A model generated the notes under the pieces. That model did no database searches and had not been told where the DNA came from. It worked only from the letters and a program-made list of their open reading frames with translations. A program made the translations under genes and the position numbers. Below are positions 24,699-35,575 of a stretch of DNA of 64,000 bases, in pieces (positions within the stretch are counted from its first letter, which is position 1; each line of letters opens with the position of its first letter). This DNA comes from Prochilodus magdalenae. Taxonomy: Eukaryota > Chordata > Actinopteri > Characiformes > Prochilodontidae. The stretch covers positions 1 to 64,000 of the forward strand of contig JAMWET010000166.1 of NCBI GenBank assembly GCA_024036415.1, written 5' to 3'.

Positions 24699-24706
24699 GT
24701 ATGTAA
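24595..24706 (+). repeat. (GT)n microsatellite
   Basis: Long TG dinucleotide run with two short interruptions (GGGTCTGTGCA and TCTG). Confidence 0.98.
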
Positions 24707-24765
24707 ATGAGGTAACAGTGTTAGTAAGGGTGTGTCAGTATCTCAGGCTGCTGTGAGCTCTACAC

Positions 24766-25113
24766 TATAGTGATACATACAGTGCTAAGGTGTGTTTTAG
24801 TAAACTCTCTCTGCTGATGATGTTCAGCTGAACACTCTGAACACACAGTACAGATAAATACATTCAGTCTTTACACCAACTACATTCTTCATCAACAATC
24901 AACACACCAACATAAAAACATTACACACTGATTTATACTCACATCTCGTCATGGAATCCTGTGAAGTGAACAGTACAGTGTGAGCATGTCATGTATGGAA
25001 CTATAACTGAATTACTGTATTTGAATATCAGGAGGTCTGGAGATTTAACTATACAATGGGTCTATGATGAACACAGCCTGAAGTTTTCATGCTCAAACTC
25101 ACAAGTAACATAT
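24766..25113 (-). repeat. Duplicated block, copy 2, first part
   Basis: Matches 21755-22080 nearly base for base. It resumes at 25661 after a 547-bp insertion. Confidence 0.85.
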
Positions 25114-25660
25114 TGTCACGCTTCTGGGCTTTCCCATTCCTCTCGCCCTCTCAAACTCCCCTTCCCAGAGGGCAACGCTCGATGACGTCACCTCCACATG
25201 CTTGTGTGCGGATGTGCTCACTCATTTGTGGTCACCTGAGTTCTAGTTCAGCTGATTTCAATTACTGTTTGTATTTTAAGCTTGTGTTCACACATGCTCT
25301 TCGCAAAGCTTTGCCTACTAGTTAGCAGGTCTGAGCGTTCTCTTTGGTTTATGGTCCCTTTCGGTTATCGAATACCGCTTTTGCTGTTTCCCCTTATCGT
25401 TCTATTCTGCGTCTCTGGTTACTGATCTCTGCTCTGACCCTTCTCTCTCTCTCTCTCTCTCTCTCTTTCGCCTTGCCCTTCTAACTTGGTTGCCTCCGCT
25501 GACTGCTTCTTCCCGGTTCCAACCTGTGTCTGTCCCTGACTATGTTTCATGCCCTACCCTTGTGCTGATTCAGCATTGTTGCTCAACTCGTTCTACACTT
25601 GGTGTAATAAATCTGCTTTGGCTTTTAACTCTGCGAGTGTCGATCCGGAGTCTTTTTGCA
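25114..25660 (+). mobile_element. Solo LTR (Gypsy-like), 547 bp
   Basis: The element starts TGTCACG, ends TTTTTGCA, and is flanked by the 5-bp direct repeat CATAT (25109-25113 and 25661-25665). The uninterrupted empty site exists in the other copy of the block near 22.09 kb (GTTACATATGAAAA). A poly(A) signal GTAATAAATC lies near the end (about 25606). TG...CA ends with a 5-bp duplication fit an LTR retrotransposon; no internal region remains, so it is a solo LTR from recombination. Confidence 0.88.
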
Positions 25661-25860
25661 CATATGAAAAACCAGGAAGAACACAGTCTCTGATCAAATC
25701 ATAAACATCCTCTTCCTCCCACAGAGAGAACAGTAAGAAAGGATATATGGTCTGTATGTACCAAACAAATACTTTCACTTAGTGCCGAGTTACAAGGCCG
25801 TAACCATTAACTGAGACTCCATGTGGGGTTTCTAACAGATATAACATAAAGACATTAATG
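25661..25860 (-). repeat. Duplicated block, copy 2, second part
   Basis: Continues the match to about 22085-22350 after the solo LTR. Confidence 0.7.
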
Positions 25861-26704
25861 TTAGTGGAATAAACCTGTGATTATTGTTGGTCACTGTGTG
25901 AATGTGTGGCTGTCTATCTCTCCAGAAAACTGATCACTAACGTTAGTGATGGTTGATTGATTAGCGCTCACAAATCAGCCCATTTTCACTAAAAGTGTTT
26001 CTGCATCGTTTAAGAAATGATCATTTTAGTAAAATATAATTTATTAGCACAGTTACACTTCCAGCGTGAAATCACTTATCACCACTAACGTTACGTGTAC
26101 ATGCTTTATTATACAGCACTGTATATGTGTGATTATTGACTTGCTGGGTTGTGGTTTAAGCAGTTGTTCAGACTGTACAGATATTTAATCAATCTACTTA
26201 GTTCACTAAAATCAACAACCGACAGGCTGGCAACAAATTTAATATTCGATTAGCTGGTGATGTCGTCATGCGTGTCTGTGATTGTACAATTTAGTTTCAA
26301 CAGACAGCAGAACGTACAAAGCACAGAATTAAGTGTTTAAATATAAAATTAATATTTAGTTTTATTTACTTTTCTCAGTCTCTGCATCGTTACATTCAGC
26401 TGTTTGTGCGGTTTAACAGAGCATGTGCCGGGTTTCAGCCTCACTATAAAATTTTCATTGGCCTTCAGCACAACCAACAAGAGGGCATATCTGGCAGTCC
26501 CTGCATGGACGAAAGACCAGTTTAACCTGGACTTTGAACTTTGTATGACCCTTCACCTCTGCCGCAGTTCACCGTTTACACCAGCACAGTTTAGATATGA
26601 CCAGTTTTGCAATGCAGAGAAGAAGCTATAAGCTGAACACCATGTCACATCTCTAAATGGACCAGCTAAATAAACTAGCACTAACCGAGTTTCACTGTGG
26701 AGTT
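25861..26704. other. Non-coding
   Basis: A 75-codon frame at 26404-26631 shows no family resemblance and no splice context. I do not support a gene here. Confidence 0.4.
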
Positions 26705-27310
26705 TCACATATCCCATCATCCCATAGGAACAGTGACATCACTCCCAACAGAGTCCCGACTGCTTTTATTTGTAGTGTCTTTTTCTCCTCAGTAAACTTC
26801 ACTGTCTCTACATTTCTGCAGTGCAGTGGGATTATGCACAGGAGCATTGTGGGAAGGAAGGAGGGAGATGGAGGTGATCAGGAAGTGATGATTCTGAGAT
26901 CAGAGACTTTGTTGATGGTGTGAATATGAACTGAAGTACAATATGATGTGTGTGTTAGACGTCTGTATCAGAGTGTAATGTATGTGATGAGTGTGTAAAT
27001 CAGTCGTTTACCAGCAGTGAAAGAATAAATACACTTATTTACTTACCAGCCATACTGTAGAATAGAAACAGAAGGAAACACAAAGTTAGAGAAATATCCA
27101 TGAGATACTTTTCTACAGTTAGAAACTAAATAAACAATCTTTTCAGCTCTTTATCTCCTTATCAGAAATCCCTTTCTCATCTGTACTGTAGTTTATCATC
27201 CCTCACTACTGCACTGTCACTCAGTGCTCTCAGTACAACTCCATGAAGATGTTCAGCTACACGGTTAAACCTACAGCAGAAACTCAACACTGATAGAAAT
27301 GACTGGTAAC
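26705..27310 (-). repeat. Signal-exon cassette, copy C
   Basis: Third copy on this strand. It is shorter at its downstream end than A and B: similarity begins at the CATATCCCATCATCCC stretch. Confidence 0.85.
27047..27101 (-). CDS. Signal-peptide-like first exon, copy C
   Basis: Reads MDISLTLCFLLFLFYSMA then G at a GTAAG donor, phase 1, identical to copy B except for T-to-M at residue 17. It lies downstream of the Ig V exon on the same strand, so it cannot be that exon's leader in a simple gene. It would be the first exon of a separate transcript whose next exon is not visible. Confidence 0.5.
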
Positions 27311-27663
27311 AGATTATAATACATTTCTTAAATAAACTTGTACGAATGTTTAAAAATGTAATGGAATATTTTGAATATCAGTGACAGAATATGTATTACG
27401 CTTCTTTATTAGTGAATGATCATAAGAAGGAATTGATCTTTCCTGCAGTAGTTAACATCAGATAAACACCAGTACAGATACACAGACAGATTACTACTAG
27501 TTAACTGATATTAACTAAAAGGTTAACTGATATAATAACTGTTACATAAATGATTGAGAAACTGGATGTTTTGTATTATCCTGCTCCATTAACGAATAAT
27601 TAATATCAGCTAAATTAAATCTGTTATCTATTGTTTATGTAGAGTAAACTTCTGGATACTTAC
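27311..27663. other. Non-coding between cassette C and the Ig exon
   Basis: AT-rich; no exon seen. Confidence 0.4.
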
Positions 27664-27987
27664 ACACTCCTACTGTACACTCCTCTGTTGTGTCTCCATT
27701 GGTGACCTGACACAGATAATCTCCTCTATCTGACTCTGTGCAGTCTCTGATCTGTAAGAAGATGTTTCCTCTCTGCAGCTCCTCAGTGAGCAGACTCACT
27801 CTGCCCTCGTAGCCCCTCCCCTCTGTCACCTGCCTGTTCTTATAGAGACAAACACAGTCCGTCCCCTTAAACCACCTGATCTCCATGGTAACAGTACTGA
27901 GTTCAGGAGACAGGTGACAGGAGAGAGTGACCACAGGGCCATATTGACACTCTTCATTTCCACGTGGTCCAGTGAGTGTAAAGAGCT
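27664..27987 (-). CDS. Ig V-set domain exon, butyrophilin/MOG-like
   Basis: A single 324-nt exon, phase 1 at both ends, with a TTTCTACACAG acceptor and a GTAAGTATCC donor. It encodes one V-set domain: first cysteine in VTLSCHL, tryptophan in IRWFK, and DRGDYLCQV for the second cysteine. The CVCLY and GRGYEGRVSL stretches are familiar from fish butyrophilin/MOG/B7-like receptors, which are cell-surface proteins that modulate lymphocytes. The leader exon is not adjacent: upstream lie a (GA)n tract and a LINE. No transmembrane exon follows that I can identify, since the nearby leader-like exon would give TAA at the junction. It is probably part of a larger or broken gene. Confidence 0.75.
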
Positions 27988-28176
27988 CTGTGTAGAAACA
28001 CACACACATTAATAGCTGTAGGTCGTGTGTCTCCACAGTAAAAATAAACTCTCTGATAGAATATTATTTAATGATGTTCACAGTAAAACCTTTTGTAGCT
28101 TCTGGAAGTTTCACTTACTGTTACTTGCAGTCGCCATCTTTATCTCTCTACCTCCTCCTACAGACTCACACTAATA

Positions 28177-28182
28177 CAGTCC

Positions 28183-28244
<62 letters not shown>

Positions 28245-28415
28245 GAGAGAGACAGAGAGAGAGAGAAGGAAAGAGAAGGAAAGAGAGAGAAAGAGAGAGA
28301 GAGAGAGAGAGTGAGAGTCAGAGAGAGACAAAGAATTAGAGAGAGAGACACAGAGAGAGAAAGAGCAAGTAACAGACAAATAAATAGAGAGAATGAGCAA
28401 AAGAGAGAGAGAGTT

Positions 28416-28463
<48 letters not shown>

Positions 28464-28520
28464 GGAGACAGAGACCGTTAAAGAGAGAGAGGGACAGAGA
28501 GGGTGAGAGTTAGAGAGAGA
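28177..28520 (+). repeat. (GA)n microsatellite, imperfect
   Basis: About 340 bp of GAGA with AAAG, ACAG and TTAG interruptions. The charged frames across it are artefacts of the repeat. Confidence 0.97.
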
Positions 28521-28529
28521 GAGTTTGAC

Positions 28530-30600
28530 TTTTGCGTTGCTTTTATTAACAGAACTATGTACAACACAAACACAGATTAATAAACCCTGTACAGAGCATG
28601 CATGTGTTTGGTCTCACCACACTTTTTTTCAAGATCAAAAAAGAAAGAGCTTGGAGCATCCATTTCTCTCACAAGTGCACCTTTTGCCCTGTCAGAGAAG
28701 AAAGCACCCAGGTCGCGGCGTACCTCCTCCAACTCCGCCTGCAGACCCTCACAGCAGTGTTGACCTGCAATTTGCTGTTGCAGCTGGGCTATGCTGCGTT
28801 CAAGAGTAGCTAGAGCCCGTTTACCTTCTGAGGTAGTATACGCGGTATACAGCTGACAAAATAACTTAATCTGGGCTTTCCCAACATCCCACCACTGTCT
28901 CAGAGAACTGACACCAGCCTTCCGTTCAGACCATCTGGCCCAAAAGGCCTGAAAGCTGGATACAACCTGGCACAACCTGAGCACCCACCAGCCGGTTACA
29001 GTGGGGAGCTGGGATATAAAAGCCATCGAGGCGAGCCACACTCTTCCTACCGTCCACTGCTTTCAGCCAAGTGAACTGCTTCAGAGCAGGATGTTTGATC
29101 CTCCAGCAGTCCACCAAGTTATTATCCGTCACCACCCCTTTTAAAACATTCACTGATAGCATGTGTGACCCCTGTCCTGTCCATGGTAAAATCTAAGGTG
29201 CAGTTCCAATCACCTCCCAGTACAAGGATGGCGTCCTGGTTATACTGGGATAGTTCATTCCTAAGAGTGGTGGACATGGCTGCTCTGTCTCTGCCTGTGT
29301 TAGGAGCATAGACATTCACAAATATGAACTGCTGCTCATATATGCTGGCATGTAGTATAAACAAGCGGCCTCTGCACACGTCCTTCTGTGAAATCAGACT
29401 AAAAGACAGTCCAGGTGAGACTAATATGGCCAGGCCTGCACTTACGTTTGTGCCATTACTTAAAAATACAGGCCCTTTCCACCACATCCTCCACTGGACC
29501 TCGTCCTCCTCATCACTATGGGTCTCCTGTACAAACACCACATTCAGCTTTTTGAGCCGTATGTGCTGTGCAAGTAGTTCACGCTTGTAAACGTCTCTGG
29601 CACCACTGATGTTTAAAGAGCCTATGTGCAAGGTGTGCATGAGGGAAGTGGAAAAAACCAAAAGCAGGAAGAACCAATAGCATGTCACCAAAGGAAAGAA
29701 ACTGACCATTAGAGCCGGTTAGTTTAGGCTTTTCCGTACTGCCGTCGTCCACTTCCTGAGTCTGAACCTCTTTTTAGGTGAGAGGACCTTGAGGGTCTCG
29801 TTCTTAGTAGCATGCTGCACTGATCTGATAAACTTCTGTGAGTCCGGAAAGAAGCTGTTCAGAGACACGTTCCGTTTCCCCTTCGTGGCTCTTAGAAAGC
29901 TGTTCATCTCTGAGAGTGGGTAGACATCACCGGCCTGCCCGAGCATTCCAGCAGAAGTCCCAGGCTGACTGGTGCAGTCAGACAGTGCCAGCTGACCAGG
30001 CAAACTGGCCGGTATTTCTGAGAGCCCCGAACAGTCTGACAACACACTCTCCACCTCAGAATCAGACTCAGCCTCCTCCACATCACCCATGCGCTCATGT
30101 ACACCACCCTCTGCACCCTCAGGCTGCTCCAAAGCAGGACCAGCGTCCTCACTCACAGGTCTATCAGTTTTACACACAGCTTTCCGGTGAATCCCGGCAC
30201 TAGGTTCGACAGCGTTAGTGGAAGAGGAGTTATTCTGTTCATTAATGACACTGTCGCTAGCTACACCCTCATCTCTATTAGAATTATCAGTAGCGAGTTC
30301 AGCACGAGAGCCGGTTACCCCGTCACCAGCAGCGGCGCATGCAGGTACAGACCGGCGGTCAGGCCCAGAGGCTGCAGCGGCCTCACCAACACTCCCGCCC
30401 CCTTCACCCCTGCCTGCTGATCGGTCTCTAGGCTGCGCTGCTCTGTGCGGACAGAGCCCAACTGTTTGTGGCCGAGGTGTCACCACCACTCGGAGAAAGC
30501 GTCTCCACGCGGAGCCATGGCGGCCAGCTAAACCCTCTCCGTGCCGGGCGTACTGAACCGTGCACTGTACAATGATACGAAAGAAGCCATCACCATGTTT
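28530..30600 (-). mobile_element. Tx1/L1-like LINE fragment (ORF1 end and endonuclease)
   Basis: On the minus strand an ORF1 C-terminal part (30684-29719) ends with a SEMNSFLRATKGKRNVSLN-like block and a basic tail typical of fish Tx1-type ORF1. ORF2 begins near 29709 with an AP-endonuclease domain: GSLNISG start, VFVQETHS, VNVYAPN and GGDWNC motifs. A shift near 29150 leads into FTW...RLDGFYI and the post-endonuclease linker to about 28577. Reverse transcriptase is missing; the copy stops at the (GA)n tract. GC content is higher than in the surroundings. It lies between the Ig exon and the candidate upstream exon, that is, possibly within an intron. Confidence 0.8.
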
Positions 30601-30702
30601 ATTATGTTCATTCAGAGAGATAGATAGATAGAGAGAAGGTAGATCAGGTAGGGTGTTTACAGTGGTGCTGATGGTGATTAGCATGATGCTAACTGCTCTT
30701 AC

Positions 30703-30733
30703 CTCGGCTGGTCTTCATATAGTCATATCGCTG
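30703..30733 (-). other. Candidate 31-nt exon near the ISRE
   Basis: TTTCACCTACAG precedes the segment and GTAAGAGC follows. It contains ATG-AAG-ACC-AGC-CGA-G, leaving phase 1 and so compatible in phase with the Ig exon at 27987, but it supplies no hydrophobic leader. Tentative. Confidence 0.3.
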
Positions 30734-30886
30734 CTGTAGGTGAAATATGTCCACATATTAAATCAGTTCATATCAGGTTTATATCTTATAACAGCAGATC
30801 CATAATAATAAGACCGAGTTTAAACTCTACACTAGTCTTACACACCGCTCTCCATTTCAGCGTCCAGAGCGGAAGAAGCAGCAGCT

Positions 30887-30900
30887 ACTTTCACTTTCAC
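30887..30900 (-). promoter_or_regulatory. Interferon-stimulated response element (ISRE)
   Basis: The minus strand reads GTGAAAGTGAAAGT, a GAAANNGAAA match to the IRF/ISRE consensus. It stands about 155 bp upstream of the candidate exon at 30733 and on the 5' side of the Ig V exon. Such motifs are common in fish immune promoters. One match by chance is possible, but the context fits. Confidence 0.6.
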
Positions 30901-30949
30901 CTTCATTCCAGTCGCTGCGTGTGAGCGTCGGGCTGGGTTGCCAGATTGG

Positions 30950-31683
30950 TACGAGGATTTCCTGTGCTGTTTAGTCTCCTGTTCTGCCCCACAAACACAC
31001 CTGAATGTGTTTTCAGTGTTTATGTAGACAATTCTTTTTTTGAAAACAGAAAAAAACCTGACAACTGACCAAAAAGGGACAGTAAAAGATGTAAGTGTAT
31101 TTTATTCCTTTATTAAAGATTAATTTCAGTAACTTAAAACAATATATTAAAAAGAGAAATTGTGTTGCTGACTACTTTGTGTTGTATACCATCACCAGGG
31201 TGTCCAGGGAATGTTTAAGGTGGTCTGCCACAGCAGGGGAAACTTGTTCTGGGATGTTGCTGTCCCAGTTTGATAGCAGCTGCAACGGCACAGCAAAGCA
31301 TTTTAATTTTTAGCTCTAATTTATAATACTGCATTTCCTACAACTCAGACAATACAAATATACTACAATTTGTTTTAAATTAAATAGTAATAATTATTGT
31401 TGTTACTACTAGTATTATTACTTTTATTATTATTATTATTATTATAGCAGTAATTAATAAGTGTTCTCTATTGTGTAAATGCTACACACACTATCTGCCT
31501 GTGTGTATGCTATTAAGCATGGGAGCAGTTTTAGTGTCTCTCTCCTGCAGCCTCTAAACTGGTTTGGTCTGACCTCTGTACTCGTTCTCAGCTCCATTCT
31601 GTACCGTGTAGTTGTTGAAATAATATTTCACTGTGTGCTTTACACTGACATAGCAACAGCCATGGGAGAGCAGTATGTACATG
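30950..31683. other. Non-coding
   Basis: Contains a short (TAT)n run near 31.42 kb; no gene supported. Confidence 0.4.
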
Positions 31684-32179
31684 TATCAATCAATCAATCA
31701 ATCTTTATTTGTATAGCGCTTTTACAACCAACGTTGTCTCAAAGCAGCTTCACAGAAAATCAGTTTGTTATAAAGGAAAAGAAATGTACAGACATAGGAT
31801 GGGGGAGGGGTGGGGGGCCGGGTCCAAGCCCCCTTTGATCAAGCCAGAGGCAACAGTGGCGAGGAAAAACTCCCTTGAGTAAGGAAGAAACCTCGAGAGG
31901 AACCAGGCTCAAGGGCGGAACCCAACCTCCTCAGGTCGAACCCGCATGAAGAGAGAAAGACAGAACTAACAGGAGAAGCAGCTTAGAACATCTATTAGAT
32001 CCAGTCTGATTAGTCCAGGACAGAGTAACTGCAAGATGGAGCCGACCCGTAGATAGAGTTCATGATCAGAGCCAGACGCTGGTCATTGTAAAGGTTGTGG
32101 TCATGCCGGGTGATGAACTGCAGAAACAGGGCATCCAGTGCTTAACAAAGAGGAAGGAAAGAGAGAAAGAAGGTAAGAG

Positions 32180-32211
<32 letters not shown>

Positions 32212-32800
32212 TAATTAGGAGGACTAAGAGGTAGATATTTTAACTTGTTGTATGAATTTGATTGTGTGTAGTCCTGAGAGTCCTGGAGAGAATTCCTCTG
32301 CGCTGGTAGCCTCTCAGTATTATCCATCCAAGTTGATCCGCTCATAGAGAAAACAGATGAGAGGGTGAGAAGTTTAGCTATTGGTCCATTTATGGAGAAA
32401 TGTAGCTGCTTATCAGTAATTATTTCATTCACAATAGCTGCTTTGGGTGCCAGAGATCGTATATTTAGTAGACCGAGCTTAATGTGAGAGCTGCTAGTGC
32501 TACCATTACAAGAAGTTAAATTAAGTTTAACGAGATTGTTAGGACAGATTGTTCTACATCGACGTTTGCGAGCGGGACGGGTAACAGACACAGTCTCAAT
32601 GCTGTAGGACATGGCACTAGTTGGGCTATTGAGAATGCTTGTATTAGCATGACTAGCAGTAGCATTAAGAGTATTTGTAGCTCTGTTAACCACATTATTA
32701 GTACTCGCTTTGTTTGCAGCATTAGCAGTATAACATGGGCTGAGATCTCTAGAGTTAGCTAGGGGCTGTTTATCAGCGCTACTTACATGGCCTCCAGTTC
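31684..32800 (-). mobile_element. L2/CR1-like LINE, internally deleted
   Basis: On the minus strand the start of an endonuclease domain is visible (LGLLNIRSLAPKA at about 32480-32440), then the frame decays. The 3' tail ends with GCGCTATACAAATAAAG followed by (ATTG)n at 31684-31705, a typical L2-type LINE end. Reverse transcriptase is absent, so the middle is deleted. A (GAAA/GA)n tract at about 32155-32210 marks the join. Confidence 0.65.
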
Positions 32801-33510
32801 GCAGTCAGTGGACTCGATGTCCCTCCGGTAGAGAGCCGGCTGCTCCCAGAATGACGACCAGTTGTCCACGAAACCAAGGCCGTTGACATTGATTGAGAGC
32901 GTGAGCATCGCTTCTGAATCCTTCATCTTCCACGATTGAACATGGCTGAAAATCTTTTGCAATCATTTTAGCCAGTTCCTCATCAGTTGTGTTTTGTGCT
33001 GGAGTCATAGCCTTTTGCAAAAAATGGCTCATAGAGCTCTGGGTTGTAGGCCTAGGTGGTCGTGGTGGTGTACTGGATGATGCTGCAGACGTTGTAGTAA
33101 CAGCAACAGTTGCAGTAGACAGACCTTCAATAATACCAGGTTCCCTTGCTTGTCTTTTCTCTTCTAATTGCATTGATGGATGAACAGTGTGCAGGTTGTT
33201 TGTGGAACCTGCTCGATATGAAATTTTAACTTTGCTCAGTCTACACTCTGCCTTTGAACTGCCTATCACATTAAAATGTGTCCAAACTTTACTACGCTTC
33301 CTGTCTCTCATTTTCCTCACCTTTCCAGTGTGTAGTCTGTCTGACTATGTAAAGTGCGAAGCCCTCTCGCTCTCTCTGGCCTCCCAAGAGACCTTTACGG
33401 GAGACTGTTCATGTGCTCACTGTGCTGTGTGTGTTTGTAACCCCTCCCCAAAGAGCCGGTTCTTAGAGCCGGATCGTTCGCGACTGACCCATCACTACAG
33501 CACAACACAT
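32800..33510 (-). mobile_element. hAT transposon 5' end with BED zinc finger
   Basis: The minus strand encodes a BED-type N-terminus (KRSKVWTHFNVIG, then ECRLSKVKISY and TVHPSMQ), the start of hAT transposases. The second cysteine of the finger reads Ser and the H-X-H end is shortened, so it is damaged. Upstream (about 33505-33455) the sequence AGTGATGGGTCAGTCGCG resembles an Ac-like hAT terminal repeat. The catalytic part is missing; a LINE abuts at about 32.8 kb. Confidence 0.7.
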
Positions 33511-33599
33511 GCTCCGTTCTTCCCGCGCACTACATCCACACCTGCGCACACAGCTCATGGGGCTCGTAAAGAGACAGTATACTCCTGCACCTACTGGGC

Positions 33600-34375
33600 A
33601 CCATCATGGGTCAGAATGTTAAGCTGGTAGATGCCTACCTGGGAGTCCTGCTCGACAACAAACTAGCTATCTATCTAGCTATCACCGCTATCTTGGACAA
33701 TATATCACACCCACTTTATGACCTTGTCAGACAGCAGACCACTTTCAGCAACAGACTTATACAGCACCACTACAGGAGATTGTTCCAAAAAGATCATACT
33801 GTACAACTCCTCTTCATTGTGCCGGTACAGTATTGGACACTGAACACTTCAGGCTAACTGAGCACCAGCTGGACATTACACATTACACTTTACCATACTC
33901 ATATCACTGTGCACTGCCGCTTTGTCTATGCCTATAAGACTGCAGATTTGTTTATAATACCTTCTGTATTGCTGTTTACAGTGTATAGCTACTGTACCAT
34001 TACCACCCATGGCTTTCTGATTGGACAGTTTTACATGACTTGTAAATGTAAAATACACAGCTGCACTATTCTCCTGCATTATATTTATACTTTATGTTTT
34101 ATTATTGTAAATACAACCTCCATGGCACTGATCAAGACACATTCAAGGCATTATACTTTACACAGTCACAATTTTAATGGCATACCATTAGACCTTCATT
34201 ACAGTTTTACTTCCATCCCACTCAGAGTGGTACTTCTTTTTCTTCTTCTCTTTATTTATATACATATTCTTTTATTGTATTATTGTTCTTTACTGTACTT
34301 GGGCTGCTGCAATATGTGACCATCCCTCTGAGATTAATAAAGTGATTAATCGATCTATCTATCTGTGTATTTGTA
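33600..34375 (+). mobile_element. LINE 3' end (Rex1/L2-like)
   Basis: The plus strand shows the RT C-terminal signature in decayed form: QNVKLVDAYLGVLLDNK, HPLYDLVRQQTTFSNRL, RRLFQKD. A 3' UTR follows, ending TGAGATTAATAAAGTGATT and (ATCT)n. It is heavily 5'-truncated. Confidence 0.7.
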
Positions 34376-35344
34376 CGCTCAACATGCGTCTGTTGATGTT
34401 TGATGTCGTGTTAATCTTTGTTTTTAGTTTATTTTATATTTACCCCTTCTGTGTCATTATTGCTGTTTATTTTATTCCTCTGTCTCTTTTAATCAATTTG
34501 TTTTGCTGCTTGCCAGACTGCCATTGTAAATAAGAATTTGTTCTTAATGACTGGCCTGGTTGAACTAAAGTTTATATACTAAAATTAAAAACACTATATG
34601 ACTTTTTACTGACATTAACTTACTGTATATATGACATACACTGGTGTCACAGTTTTTTTTTAAACGCTGAACAGAAACATAAAAATGTAGAATATAAAGA
34701 GCTCTGTTCTTCATTCACTCTGTTACTATGAAGTTAAAATAGCTGTCTTGTCAGCTAGCTAGCTAATGTTAGCGTTAGCCTATCTTCTTTTTTTTACCTC
34801 AAGTAACCAAATTTAGCCAGCTAACAAACAACCCAGTAAAAACCCAGCAGCAGTGATACTGACCATAATCTACCACACACCCACACAGTAGGAGGATATA
34901 TTCACTCTGTAACTGCTCACTGTTTCATGCTGTAGATTATAGAGTTTAAATTATTTTTATTTTACTGAAAATTTAGTCTAAATCCTCTTCAACTTCAGCA
35001 GCACAAGAGAGCAAGTAAACCCGGAGACCCTCCCCCAGATCTGATATGATTGGCTTACAATTTACAGTAGCTCTGATATAACTGGACGAATGTGGGTTTC
35101 TATTTTTCACCGTGATTCAGAATCAGCCCTGAAACAGTGCAGCAGCAGCGCACCTCAGGCTGCACCTTGCTACTACACTGTATTGTGAAGCAGAATAAAC
35201 TGAGGATGACTGGAACTAGTGCATGTATTTGGGAAAGTGAGGCTAAATAGCTTTTAAATCCCCTCTAAAACTGACGTAGCGACTCCTATGGTGAGCTCAT
35301 GAAAAATTAGAAGAGCTCTGCTCTGATTGGCTGGTAACATCGTG
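34376..35344. other. Non-coding
   Basis: No gene or clear element seen. Confidence 0.4.
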
Positions 35345-35575
35345 ACACTGTTACAGGGGGTGACCAGTTAGAGGAGCTGGGGCCTGTTAGAGGAGCTGGG
35401 ACCAGTTAGAGGAGCTGGGACCAGTTAGAGGAGCTGGGACCAGTTAGAGGAGGTGGGACCAGTTAGAGGAGCTGGGACCAGTTAGAGGAGGTGGGACCAG
35501 TTGGAGGAGTTGAGAGCAGTTATAAGAGGTGACACCAGTTAGAGGAGGTGGGACCAAGTTGGAGGAGGTGGTGGA
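35345..35575 (+). repeat. 19-bp minisatellite
   Basis: About ten head-to-tail copies of GTTAGAGGAGCTGGGACCA, with GCTGGG/GGTGGG variants, degrading toward 35575. Confidence 0.93.

Noticed and set aside
26404..26631. 75-codon plus-strand frame
   Set aside because: No family resemblance and no supporting context.
27047..27101. Leader exon C as the transmembrane exon of the Ig gene
   Set aside because: Joining the Ig exon's phase-1 end to the upstream acceptor of this exon creates TAA at the junction.
28071..28481. Arg/Glu-rich 136-codon frame
   Set aside because: It is a translation of the (GA)n microsatellite.
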